Source of the DNA: Bacteroidales bacterium
Lineage (GTDB): Bacteria; Bacteroidota; Bacteroidia; Bacteroidales; UBA932
Assembly: GCA_024398125.1 (NCBI GenBank)
Contig: JAKSJO010000011.1
Coordinates: 1 to 64,000, forward strand
Direction of reading: 5' to 3'
Length of the DNA: 64,000 nucleotides
The notes under the pieces are model-generated. The model saw nothing but the letters and a program-made list of their open reading frames with translations. It was not told the origin of the DNA and ran no database searches. Shown piece by piece: positions 1 to 7,714 of the stretch (positions are counted from its first letter, which is position 1; every line of letters starts with the position of its first letter). The position numbers were made by a program, and so were the translations under genes.

Positions 1-2
1 CC

Positions 3-3000
3 ACAAACGGTGACGTGGTCGTTTTCTCATACGCCGGAGACCTTTACAAGGCTCCTCTCGCTGGCGGTGAAGCTTCGCGCCTTACCTCGCACAACGGATA
101 TGAGATGTTCGCCAGATTCTCTCCTGACGGCAAGACCATCGCATTTACCGGCCAGTTCGACGGCAACACTGAAGTCTACAGCATTCCTGTAGGCGGCGGC
201 GAGCCTAAGCGTCTGACCTGGACATCCACCAACGGCCGCGACGACATCGGCGACCGTATGGGTCCGAACAACATCGTCATGGGCTGGAAGCCTGACGGCA
301 AGACCATCACATATCGCAACCGCACCGGTGACGGATTCGTCGGCAAGCTCTGGACCGTAGGCGCTCAGGGCGGTGAGTCCATCGCGATCGACCTCCCTGA
401 GGGTGGCTTCTGCAGCTGGTCTCCTGATGGCAAGAAGCTCGCATACAACCGCACCATGCGCGAGTTCCGTACATGGAAGTACTACCGTGGCGGCCAGGCC
501 GACGACATCTGGATCTGGGACGGAAAGAGCGTGAAGAACGTGACCGAGAACCCTGCCCAGGATATCATGCCTATGTGGATCGGCGACGAGATCTTCTTCA
601 TCTCCGACCGCGACAAGACCATGAACCTGTTCGTTTACAACACCAAGAGCGGCAAGACCGAGAAGGTTACCAACTTCAGTGAGTACGACATCAAGTTCCC
701 TAGCAGCAACGGCAAGCTCATCGTCTTCGAGAACGCAGGATACCTTTACAAGTTCGACCCTGCAACCCGCAAGGCCGACAAAATCAGCATCAGCCTCAGC
801 GCAGAAGGTCTCTACGCACGTCCTGTGAAGATGCACGTGGCCAACAACCTGACCGCCGGCAGCATCTCTTCAAAGGGTGACCGCATTGCTGTTACTGCAC
901 GCGGCGAAGTGTTCAGCGTCCCTGTCAAGGCCGGCGTTACCCGCAACATCACCCGCACTCCTGGCGCAAATGACCGTGGCGCGGCATATTCCCCTGACGG
1001 CAAGTACATCGCCTATATCTCTGACAAGACAGGCGAGACCGAGGTCTGGATGCTTGATACAGAGAAGAACGAGACCGTACAGCTGACCAAGGGCAGCGAC
1101 ACATATATCCGCAGCATCGTCTGGGCTCCGGACAGCAAGTCGCTCCTCTACACCGACCGCAAGAACCGCGTCGTTTCAGTTGCCGTTCCCGGTGGCGCGA
1201 AGAAGGTCATCATGCAGGACGGCGCCGGCGAGTTCCGCGGCGTAAGCTTCTCTCCTGACAGCAAGTGGATCACATACACCCGCACTGCTGAGAACCAGAT
1301 GGGCATCGTCTATGTTCGCGAGCTTTCGAGTGGCAAGGAAATCGCTGTGACCGAGCGCTGGTACGACTCCGGCTCGCCTATGTTCAGCCAGGATGGAAAG
1401 TACCTTTTCTTCAGCAGCGCACGCGACCTCAACCCTATCTACAGCTCTGTGGAGTGGAACTATGCATACTCAAACATGAGCGCTCTCTATTTTGCAATCC
1501 TTGACAAGGACGGCAGGTCTCCTTTCCTTGCAAATGACGGCGAGGGATCGAAGGCCGAGAAGGGCGACGGCACTGTAAAGGTTGATGCAGCCGGCATCTT
1601 CGACCGCATCATCCGTGTTCCTGCCGATGCGACCCGTCCTGTATACTGTGATGGAAAGAGCCTCTGGTTCAATGGTCGCGGCGGTCTCAACGTCCTCAAC
1701 TTCGAGAGCGGCGAGGTAAGCCAGATCGACGGCAGCATCATGGACATCGTCGGCGACAAGGCCCTCATGCGCAAGAATGGAGGTTTCGTTGTAGGCGAGC
1801 TTCCTAAGGGCAAGGGCGGCAGCAGCAAGACTGTCGACCTCGGCAACATGGTTGCGGACATCGACTGGAAGGCCGAGTGGGCCCAGATTTTCGATGAGGC
1901 ATGGAGAGCTTTCCGCGACGGTTTCTATCTTGAGAACATGCATGGCATGGACTGGCCTGCAATGAAGGCGAAGTATGAGGTACTTCTTCCATACGTGAAG
2001 ACCCGCCTTGATCTCAACTATGTAATCGGCGAGATGATCGGCGAGCTCAACGTCGGCCACGCATACGTCAACCCTGGAAAGCATGCCGATACTCCTGAGC
2101 GCATTCCTATGGGTCTGCTCGGTGCCAAGCTGAGCCGCAGCAAGGATGGTGCTTCATGGCGCATCGACCATATCTACAAGGGCGCGGTTTACAGCGCTTC
2201 GCTCCGTTCTCCTCTTACCGAGCCTGGTATCGATGTCGCCGAGGGTGACATCATCACCGCAGTCGACGGCATTCCTGTAAGCAGCGTTTCAAGCATCTAT
2301 GAGCTTCTCGTCGGCAAGGCTGATGTCCTTACCGAGCTTACCGTCAGCAGCAAGAGCGGCAAGGATGCCCGCAGCATCGTTATCAAGCCTATCGCTGACG
2401 AGTATCCTCTCGAGCATTTCGAGTGGGTTCAGCACAATATCGAGTATGTCGAGAAGGCTTCAAACGGCAAGATCGGATACATCTATATTCCTGACATGAG
2501 CCAGGAGGGTCTCAACGAGTTCGTGCGTTACTATTATCCACAGCTTGACAAGGAGGCTCTCATCATCGATGACCGTGCAAACGGCGGCGGCAACGTCTCT
2601 CCTATGATCATCGAGCGTCTTCTCCGCGACCCTTACCGTCTTACCATGCGTCGTGGTTCCGACCTTATCGGTACCATTCCTGAGGGCTCGTTCGTTGGTC
2701 CTAAGGTCTGCCTCATCAACAAGTATTCCGCTTCTGACGGCGACCTGTTCCCTTGGAGCTTCAAGGAGACCAAGCTTGGCGAGCTTATCGGTACCCGTAC
2801 CTGGGGCGGCATCGTCGGCATCAGCGGTTCGCTTCCTTTCATGGACGGCACCGACATCCGTGTTCCTTTCTTTACCAACTATTCACGCGCTACCGGCGAG
2901 TGGATCGTGGAGAACCACGGTGTCGATCCTGATATCTATATCGACAATGATCCTGTGAAGGAGCAGGCCGGCATCGACCAGCAGCTCGACAAGGCGATCG

Positions 3001-3077
3001 AGGTTCTTCTCGGCAAGATCAAGGACCGCAAGCCGCTCCCTGGCGTCCCTGCCCCACGCGACTTCTCGTGGAAGTAA
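3..3077 (+). CDS. Tricorn-like S41 family protease, 5' end missing
   Basis: The reading frame is open to the first base of the window, so the true start and signal peptide lie upstream. Seen: an N-terminal half made of WD/PD40-like beta-propeller repeats (many copies of FSPDGK and YSPDGK, in two blocks that match the six- and seven-bladed propellers of tricorn), then a helical C1 region, a PDZ-like domain (GDIITAVDGIPV) and a C-terminal S41 peptidase domain. The likely catalytic His is in GHAYVNPG near residue 682 of the visible part, and the likely nucleophile Ser precedes the Asp of YSASDGD near residue 907. These proteins are exported peptidases that trim peptides in the periplasm. The domain order and the roughly 1,020 visible residues fit the family. 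A hairpin terminator follows directly, so this is probably the last gene of its transcript. Confidence 0.93.
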   Translation, partial: TNGDVVVFSYAGDLYKAPLAGGEASRLTSHNGYEMFARFSPDGKTIAFTGQFDGNTEVYSIPVGGGEPKRLTWTSTNGRDDIGDRMGPNNIVMGWKPDGKTITYRNRTGDGFVGKLWTVGAQGGESIAIDLPEGGFCSWSPDGKKLAYNRTMREFRTWKYYRGGQADDIWIWDGKSVKNVTENPAQDIMPMWIGDEIFFISDRDKTMNLFVYNTKSGKTEKVTNFSEYDIKFPSSNGKLIVFENAGYLYKFDPATRKADKISISLSAEGLYARPVKMHVANNLTAGSISSKGDRIAVTARGEVFSVPVKAGVTRNITRTPGANDRGAAYSPDGKYIAYISDKTGETEVWMLDTEKNETVQLTKGSDTYIRSIVWAPDSKSLLYTDRKNRVVSVAVPGGAKKVIMQDGAGEFRGVSFSPDSKWITYTRTAENQMGIVYVRELSSGKEIAVTERWYDSGSPMFSQDGKYLFFSSARDLNPIYSSVEWNYAYSNMSALYFAILDKDGRSPFLANDGEGSKAEKGDGTVKVDAAGIFDRIIRVPADATRPVYCDGKSLWFNGRGGLNVLNFESGEVSQIDGSIMDIVGDKALMRKNGGFVVGELPKGKGGSSKTVDLGNMVADIDWKAEWAQIFDEAWRAFRDGFYLENMHGMDWPAMKAKYEVLLPYVKTRLDLNYVIGEMIGELNVGHAYVNPGKHADTPERIPMGLLGAKLSRSKDGASWRIDHIYKGAVYSASLRSPLTEPGIDVAEGDIITAVDGIPVSSVSSIYELLVGKADVLTELTVSSKSGKDARSIVIKPIADEYPLEHFEWVQHNIEYVEKASNGKIGYIYIPDMSQEGLNEFVRYYYPQLDKEALIIDDRANGGGNVSPMIIERLLRDPYRLTMRRGSDLIGTIPEGSFVGPKVCLINKYSASDGDLFPWSFKETKLGELIGTRTWGGIVGISGSLPFMDGTDIRVPFFTNYSRATGEWIVENHGVDPDIYIDNDPVKEQAGIDQQLDKAIEVLLGKIKDRKPLPGVPAPRDFSWK

Positions 3078-3085
3078 TCTATTTC

Positions 3086-3114
3086 GGCCCTGGACCTCGG
3101 TCCGGGGCTTTTTT
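3086..3114 (+). terminator. Rho-independent terminator after the tricorn-like gene
   Basis: A GC-rich stem of about ten pairs (3087-3096 with 3099-3108; the innermost pairs must open to form a loop) is followed by six T residues. It begins about ten bases after the stop codon. Confidence 0.8.
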
Positions 3115-3118
3115 CGTG

Positions 3119-3161
3119 GTCGTTGGGCGCAAGAGCGGATCCCGCATCTTCGCCCAACGAC
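3119..3161. repeat. 11-bp perfect inverted repeat (hairpin)
   Basis: GTCGTTGGGCG at 3119-3129 is the exact reverse complement of 3151-3161, around a 21-base loop. It has no T run, so it is not an obvious terminator. Its right arm overlaps the 21-bp repeat at 3140-3160. Confidence 0.7.
3140..3160 (-). repeat. Left copy of a 21-bp inverted repeat
   Basis: Positions 3140-3160 are the exact reverse complement of 4031-4051. The two copies bracket about 870 bp of AT-richer, gene-free DNA. They may be the ends of a decayed element, or two copies of one intergenic palindrome family. Confidence 0.7.
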
Positions 3162-3228
3162 CGCCATTGAACAAGGGGTCTTTATCGGCTGAAGGGCTTC
3201 AGGAAGGGAAAATCGTCTTCATGGGATT

Positions 3229-3264
3229 AAAAAAAAGTCGGTCCCGCATCACTGCGGAGCCGAC
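3229..3264 (-). terminator. Strong minus-strand terminator hairpin
   Basis: A 12-bp stem (3237-3248 with 3253-3264, one mismatch) with loop TCAC is followed on the minus strand by eight T residues (A run at 3229-3236). No minus-strand protein gene ends here. It would therefore stop transcripts that start inside the gene-free block, and it supports an RNA gene on that strand. Confidence 0.75.
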
Positions 3265-3582
3265 CGTCAAATAAAACGTACACTAGTCTTCTGTAGGCTA
3301 GTTTCTTTCTATATCCCTGGGTTGCAGCTGGATGATTATTCTAAATAGAGCTTCCCTGATAATTCTTTCGCCTGATTATTCCAGAACGTTATCTCACATA
3401 TATATATAACTCAAGTTTCACAAGTGAATAAAACTTGGATCCAACTGGAGAAACCTTCGTAGAGGCAGATTCGTGTAGATGAAAGATAGCTGATAGCTAT
3501 TTGCAACTGTAGATGCCTGAAATTACAGACTATGGGATGGATTATGGTATTTATTCAAGATCTCCCAAACTTGATATAACAC

Positions 3583-3861
3583 AAAAAAGACGTGGGAGTT
3601 CCACTTTTGCTTATCTCTAACACAGGCCTTGGCGAGCCGATCTGAAAGATAAGCAACGAGCTAGCCCACGTCAGGGATGATATACAGTAAAACCACACCG
3701 AAAGCGCGGTGACTGAATTGTCATCACATGTGGACGTCCCGGTTGCCGTTTCCTCCTCAGATCTTATAAAACCGCCAAGTTTTGTGTTAAGAAGAAAAAC
3801 GTCAAGTAACGTCTTTGTATGTAAACGCCCACCCAACCCTTCACTTGGGCTAGCTAAGCGA
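3583..3861 (-). ncRNA. Candidate structured non-coding RNA, family not recognised
   Basis: The minus strand here has no credible protein but has the layout of an RNA gene. A TAnnTTTG box lies just upstream at 3865-3872. The 3' end folds into a junction closed by an 8-bp stem (3589-3596 with 3665-3672) around a second 8-bp stem (3609-3616 with 3647-3654), and six T residues follow at once. Inside, further short hairpins can be drawn (for example CACCG/CGGTG and GTGA-GAC/GTCAC). Base composition is lower in GC than in the neighbouring genes. I looked for and did not find the signatures of tmRNA, RNase P RNA or 4.5S RNA. It may extend to the second terminator at 3229-3264. The RNA nature is an inference from structure and signals. 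Confidence 0.45.
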
Positions 3862-3864
3862 TTA

Positions 3865-3872
3865 CAAATATA
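3865..3872 (-). promoter_or_regulatory. -7 box (TATATTTG) for the candidate RNA
   Basis: The minus strand reads TATATTTG, matching the Bacteroidota -7 consensus TAnnTTTG. No clear -33 TTTG is found at about 19 bp, so the call rests on the one box and the RNA-like structure downstream. Confidence 0.4.
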
Positions 3873-4030
3873 AGTCTTTTTATTGAAATGTATTAACCAA
3901 TGAGAATATTTATCAATTATTGGACACTTCATTGGCTTTGTACAGGTATCTCTGAGATACAATACATGTTCAAGATGACAACAGGAGGGTGACTTTTTTG
4001 GTCAGCCTCATCTGCGTCCCGTCGGTTCGT

Positions 4031-4051
4031 TCGTTGGGCGAAGATGCGGGA
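4031..4051 (+). repeat. Right copy of a 21-bp inverted repeat
   Basis: This is the exact reverse complement of 3140-3160. Together the two copies frame the gene-free block that holds the candidate RNA. Confidence 0.7.
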
Positions 4052-4260
4052 GCGGCTTCGAGGATTGCGTGAAACGGAGCGAGCGGCAAGCAAGCGTCTC
4101 GTGACGGCGTGTGTCTGACGAACGTTAGACGCGTAGCGGCTAAAAGTGAGGAGTTAGCCGTCAAGCTTGCGATAGCGAAGCGAGTAGCAATCCGTGGCAG
4201 CCGCACTGCAGCTTGCATCCAACGAACGAAAGGAATCAGCAATCGTGTTTGTTGGTCAGG
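4052..4260. other. Palindrome-rich intergenic element
   Basis: No credible gene is visible. Nested inverted repeats are: GGATTGC at 4062-4068 with GCAATCC at 4187-4193, CGGCTAA at 4137-4143 with TTAGCCG at 4154-4160, and a GTCT/AGAC pair within 4113-4130. This resembles a REP/BIME-type extragenic palindromic cluster or a folded transcript. Which of these it is cannot be told from one copy. Confidence 0.4.
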
Positions 4261-4325
4261 TTCGGGGGATTTTGGGGTTTATATGATGTAAACTTGGTTA
4301 TTCATCCCTAAATGACATTCAAAAG

Positions 4326-4859
4326 ATGAAAAGATTGATTGCAGTATTGCTTGTCGCGCTGACATTTGGGCTTGCGGCACAGGCACAGGCGCAGACGAAG
4401 TACAGAGAGTTTTTTGAGACGGGAGTTTCGACGGTTGTGGGCAATTATGCCGGGCCGTCATACCATATCAGCAACACACATGGATTCAAGTTCGGATCAA
4501 TGTTCTTTGGCTTCGGCTACGGCTATGACTATTACTGGCTCAAGAAAAAAAGACACACCCAGGTATGGAATCCCGGAGGTACCCGTCCTGTATTCATCGA
4601 TCTCAAACGTTATGATGAAGATGCTAAAAACTCATTGATTCTTGATGCAAAAGCAGGAATCAGTTTTGATCGGAAACAATACATCGAGGATTTCTGCGAA
4701 TTCGGAATCGGTCGGCGTATGGTATTGAAAGGGGATTCTGCGCTTTCCGCATCCCTTTTCTGCAAACTATACCACGACTATTATAATGACGGCGGCTGCA
4801 TTGTAAACTACCGATCAATCTATAACGTAGGCTTCAAGCTCGCGATTGAGATCCTTTAG
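4326..4859 (+). CDS. Small exported protein, possibly an outer-membrane barrel
   Basis: The 177-residue protein begins with a clear Sec signal peptide (basic MKR, hydrophobic core, AQA cleavage region near residue 22). The rest is rich in Tyr, Phe and Gly with alternating polar and hydrophobic stretches (FGFGYGYDYYW) and ends in a short strand-like segment, KLAIEIL. This fits a small outer-membrane beta-barrel or a periplasmic beta protein. I do not recognise the family. It stands alone, facing a convergent DUF2007 gene. The gene begins directly after the palindrome-rich region. Confidence 0.75.
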   Translation: MKRLIAVLLVALTFGLAAQAQAQTKYREFFETGVSTVVGNYAGPSYHISNTHGFKFGSMFFGFGYGYDYYWLKKKRHTQVWNPGGTRPVFIDLKRYDEDAKNSLILDAKAGISFDRKQYIEDFCEFGIGRRMVLKGDSALSASLFCKLYHDYYNDGGCIVNYRSIYNVGFKLAIEIL

Positions 4860-4872
4860 GAGAGACCTAACT

Positions 4873-4904
4873 AATAAAAACGCCCTGGAGGTCTTCCAGG
4901 GCGT
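4873..4904 (-). terminator. Terminator between convergent genes
   Basis: A perfect 10-bp stem (4880-4889 with 4895-4904) is followed on the minus strand by a run of T (A at 4876-4880). It most clearly ends the DUF2007 gene and may also slow plus-strand transcription. Confidence 0.75.
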
Positions 4905-4937
4905 CGTTGTATCTGGTTGTCAGAAAAGTCAGGAGGT

Positions 4938-5168
4938 TTACTGTATCTCGCAGTCGTTGGCGAGCTGGGAGGCGGCGAGGATTTCGCGGGCTTTAGCGAA
5001 GTCTTCGTCATTGACCGTGAGACGGACTGCAAGTCCACCGAAGTCTGTTACACCTATTGACCATACAAGGTTCTCTCCGAGAACCGTTGACTCGATGCCT
5101 TCTTCCTTGAGAAGACCCTTCGCGATGTTCGCGAGGAACGAGTCTCTGAATTTGGCGAGTGTTTTCAT
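4938..5168 (-). CDS. DUF2007 domain protein
   Basis: This 76-residue cytoplasmic protein matches the DUF2007 pattern (putative signal-transducing protein): an N-terminal helix, a GLLKEEGIESTVLGEN segment, then a two-stranded region and a C-terminal helix (DFAKAREIL). DUF2007 has a ferredoxin-like fold and is often found next to membrane or export genes; the biochemical role is not known. It is transcribed with or just after the efflux operon upstream (about 100 bp gap holding palindromic repeats), and a terminator follows. Confidence 0.8.
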   Translation of the reverse strand: MKTLAKFRDSFLANIAKGLLKEEGIESTVLGENLVWSIGVTDFGGLAVRLTVNDEDFAKAREILAASQLANDCEIQ

Positions 5169-5185
5169 TTGTCAAGAAGTTTTTG

Positions 5186-5210
5186 GACCAAGGGGTCAGA
5201 CCCCTTGATT
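5186..5210. repeat. Dispersed palindromic repeat, copy 1
   Basis: An imperfect palindrome around AAGGGGTCAGACCCCTT. Related copies lie at 5251-5269, 14582-14608, 57149-57175 and 62122-62148, all between genes. Confidence 0.65.
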
Positions 5211-5250
5211 CACTTTATGCAATTTTCAAGCCTGATGGATCAGGGGTTTT

Positions 5251-5269
5251 GGATCAAGGGGTCTGACCC
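5251..5269. repeat. Dispersed palindromic repeat, copy 2 (half)
   Basis: GGATCAAGGGGTCTGACCC repeats the left half of copy 1 only 40 bp away, directly before the stop codon of the TolC-like gene. It lacks the full right arm. Confidence 0.55.
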
Positions 5270-5272
5270 ACA

Positions 5273-6604
5273 TTAGTCCATGTCAAGTTCTCCGCTGCGG
5301 TAGAATTCGAGGAGCTGGGTCTGGTAGAGATTCTCGTAGCGGGCCTGGAGGAGAGTGGAGGCAGCACTGAGATAACGGTTCTTCGATTCATTGAACTCGG
5401 TGATGCTGGCCTTTCCATTCTCGTACTTCGCCTCCATGAGTTCGAATGCCTCCTCGGCACTGCGCGCAGCCTCTTCGCTGCTGATGAGTTTCGACTGTGC
5501 TCCAACTGCATTATAGTAGGCCTGCTGGATCTCCTTGTAGAGGGATTTGCGGGTATTCTCGAGCTGGAGCTGCTGGGTGTCGTGCGACAGGCGGGCGTTG
5601 CGGACGCTGTTGCGGGTGTTGAAGCGGCTGAAGATAGGAACGTTCAGCGACAGACTGACATATTGACTGAAATTGTTCTTCAGCTGATTGCCGAAATCGG
5701 CATGCGGATATCCTGAAGATGTATAATAATTGGTTCCGAGACCGCCGCTGAGAGACAGCGAAGGCAGGAACGAACCTTTTGCCAGGTCGATGTTCTTTGC
5801 AGCGTATGCCAGACGGAGTTTCTCCGCAAGCACGGATGCCTTGCGCTCGGCTGCATCGGCATAGATATCCTCCGGATCCGGCAGGAGCGACGGCTCCAGT
5901 TCCTCGACAGAAGGAGCTGCGATCGAGAAACCCTCGGGAGACTCAAGTTCCAGCAGCTGGCTCAGGTCAAGCAGGGCCATGCGGTAGTTGTTTTCAGCCT
6001 GGACAGCGCTGAGACGGCTCTGGGCGAGGGTCGCCTGCTGGGCAGCTACTTCCGCACCGCTGGCCTTTCCGTTCTCAGCCATGCTCTCGAGACGCGCCAC
6101 CTGCTGTTCATCAATCTCAACCTGTCGTTCTGCGACTGCAGTAATCTCGCCGTTATAGAGCACCTGTACGTACGCCTGTGCGACAGCGACACGGATATCA
6201 TCGCGCACCTTTTCGAGGTCGGCGGTAGCCGCCTGGAGATTGAGTCTGCTGAGCTCGATGTTGTTGCGGACACGGAAACCCTGGAACAGACTCAGGCTGG
6301 AGCCGAGGCTGAACGAAGTCGAGGTGGTATTGGTGTTCGCGTAAGTGTTGTCGGAGGTAAGACCGCGGCCGAACGAGAAGTTCTGAGAAGTTCCGGCGCT
6401 GAGGTCAGGCAGACGGTTGTTCTCGGCGTTGTTCAGGTCGATCTCGCGCTGCTCGACGCTGATGGCGCTCCGGCGCACGTTTATGTTGTTCTCCAGCGCA
6501 TGGTCGATGCAGTCCTGGAGCGTCCATGGGCGTTCCTGTGCGCCAAGGCTGTTGCCGGCCAGGACGCAGCCCACCAGACAGGCTGTAATTATCTTTGCTT
6601 TCAT
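5273..6604 (-). CDS. TolC-family outer membrane efflux protein
   Basis: The 443-residue precursor has a signal peptide (cleavage near GNSLGA-QE) followed by WTLQDCIDHALENN, the typical start of TolC-type channels. Two similar halves of long coiled-coil helices alternate with porin-like strands ([14 protein letters not shown] and VSLSLNVPIF), as expected for the trimeric channel-tunnel. It is the last gene of a five-gene minus-strand operon with an adaptor, two permeases and an ATPase, and it starts six bases after the adaptor gene ends. The inferred role is the outer-membrane exit duct of a tripartite ABC efflux pump. The substrate cannot be told. Confidence 0.93.
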   Translation of the reverse strand: MKAKIITACLVGCVLAGNSLGAQERPWTLQDCIDHALENNINVRRSAISVEQREIDLNNAENNRLPDLSAGTSQNFSFGRGLTSDNTYANTNTTSTSFSLGSSLSLFQGFRVRNNIELSRLNLQAATADLEKVRDDIRVAVAQAYVQVLYNGEITAVAERQVEIDEQQVARLESMAENGKASGAEVAAQQATLAQSRLSAVQAENNYRMALLDLSQLLELESPEGFSIAAPSVEELEPSLLPDPEDIYADAAERKASVLAEKLRLAYAAKNIDLAKGSFLPSLSLSGGLGTNYYTSSGYPHADFGNQLKNNFSQYVSLSLNVPIFSRFNTRNSVRNARLSHDTQQLQLENTRKSLYKEIQQAYYNAVGAQSKLISSEEAARSAEEAFELMEAKYENGKASITEFNESKNRYLSAASTLLQARYENLYQTQLLEFYRSGELDMD

Positions 6605-6610
6605 GTCAGT

Positions 6611-7696
6611 CTAGATTATACGGGTTCCACGTACCACGTCACCCTCGCTGAGGCCGCTGAGAACCTGGATGTTCACGCCGTCGCTGAGGCCGGTGGTGAT
6701 TTCAGTGCGCTCGAAACTGCCGTCAGCCTTCTTGAGCTGGACGAAGATCTTGTCATCCTCGAACTCGAGAGCACTCTCCGGAACGGTGAGTACCTGGCTT
6801 GCATCCTTGAGGACAATCTCGGCATTGGCACTGTAGCCGGAGCGGATCATCTGGTCAGTATCGACTGAAACGGCCGCCTTGATCTGGAACTGGTTGATGC
6901 CGTTATTTTCCTCCGCCTTTGGCGAGATGTACTCGAGGGTTGCATCGAAAGAATAGTTCTGGAGCGCACCGATGGTGATGACAACAGGCATGCCCTCACT
7001 GAGGGAGCCAACCTCGGTCTCGTCTATCTTGCCGTCGAAGATCAGGTCGTTCATATCTGCGACAGCAGCCACGGTGGTACCATCGTTCATGGTGTTGGCC
7101 TGGATGACCGAGTTGCCGACCTTGACGGGAATGTCAAGGATGAGACCGGTGATGGTGGAACGGACAAGGGTCGACGATGACTTGGCGTTCGATGAAGACA
7201 CGCCGTCGCGGATGACCTCGAGGACATCCTTTGCGGAAGCGAGTTCCTCCTTAGCCTGGGAGAGAGACTGATTGTACTTGTCATATTCCTCCGCGCTGAC
7301 GAGGTTGCGGTCATAGAGGGCCTTCTCACGATTATAGTCGGTCTGCGCCTGCTTGAGGTTGAGTTCCGCGAGACGGACGCGGCTCTCTGCCGAGCTGAGG
7401 CTCTGCATATCAGGAATTACCTTGAGCTTGGCGATGACCTCGTTCTCCTGGACCTGCTGACCAGCCTCCTTGTAGAGCTCGGCGATGATACCGTTGATCT
7501 GGGGCTTGATGGCTACCTCGTTGCGAGGAGTGATCTTGCCGGTTACGACGGTGGAGCGCTGGAGATCCATCACTGTAGCTGTATGCTCGTTATAGCGGAT
7601 TTCCTCCGGACGTGACTTCTGGTAAAGGAACACGAAGGTTCCGATGAAGATCAATGCTATCGCTGCTAGAGCGAAGTACTTGAGAATCTTTTTCAT
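6611..7696 (-). CDS. HlyD/MacA-type periplasmic adaptor protein
   Basis: The 361-residue protein has one N-terminal membrane helix (ALAAIALIFIGTFVFLY) and then the lipoyl / alpha-hairpin / beta-barrel / membrane-proximal order of membrane fusion proteins. Lipoyl half-motifs include NEVAIKPQINGIIAELYKEA. A long coiled coil (residues about 95-150, LNLKQAQTDYNREKALYDRN) follows. It bridges an inner-membrane ABC transporter and the TolC-type channel encoded six bases downstream. The 18-bp gap to the upstream permease supports one transcript. Confidence 0.92.
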   Translation of the reverse strand: MKKILKYFALAAIALIFIGTFVFLYQKSRPEEIRYNEHTATVMDLQRSTVVTGKITPRNEVAIKPQINGIIAELYKEAGQQVQENEVIAKLKVIPDMQSLSSAESRVRLAELNLKQAQTDYNREKALYDRNLVSAEEYDKYNQSLSQAKEELASAKDVLEVIRDGVSSSNAKSSSTLVRSTITGLILDIPVKVGNSVIQANTMNDGTTVAAVADMNDLIFDGKIDETEVGSLSEGMPVVITIGALQNYSFDATLEYISPKAEENNGINQFQIKAAVSVDTDQMIRSGYSANAEIVLKDASQVLTVPESALEFEDDKIFVQLKKADGSFERTEITTGLSDGVNIQVLSGLSEGDVVRGTRII

Positions 7697-7714
7697 ATAT
7701 CTTTTACTTTTTTA

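Noticed and set aside
3583-3861. tmRNA, RNase P RNA or 4.5S RNA
   Set aside because: No tag reading frame or tRNA-like ends, no GAGGAAAGTCC-type core, and no SRP loop were found.
3555-3962. 135-codon open frame on the minus strand in the gene-free block
   Set aside because: Composition is unlike protein, it has no family features, and it spans the TAnnTTTG box and RNA-like stems. An RNA explains the region better.
3970-4242. 90-codon frame on the minus strand in the palindrome-rich element
   Set aside because: It lies wholly over nested inverted repeats and reads as low-complexity sequence.
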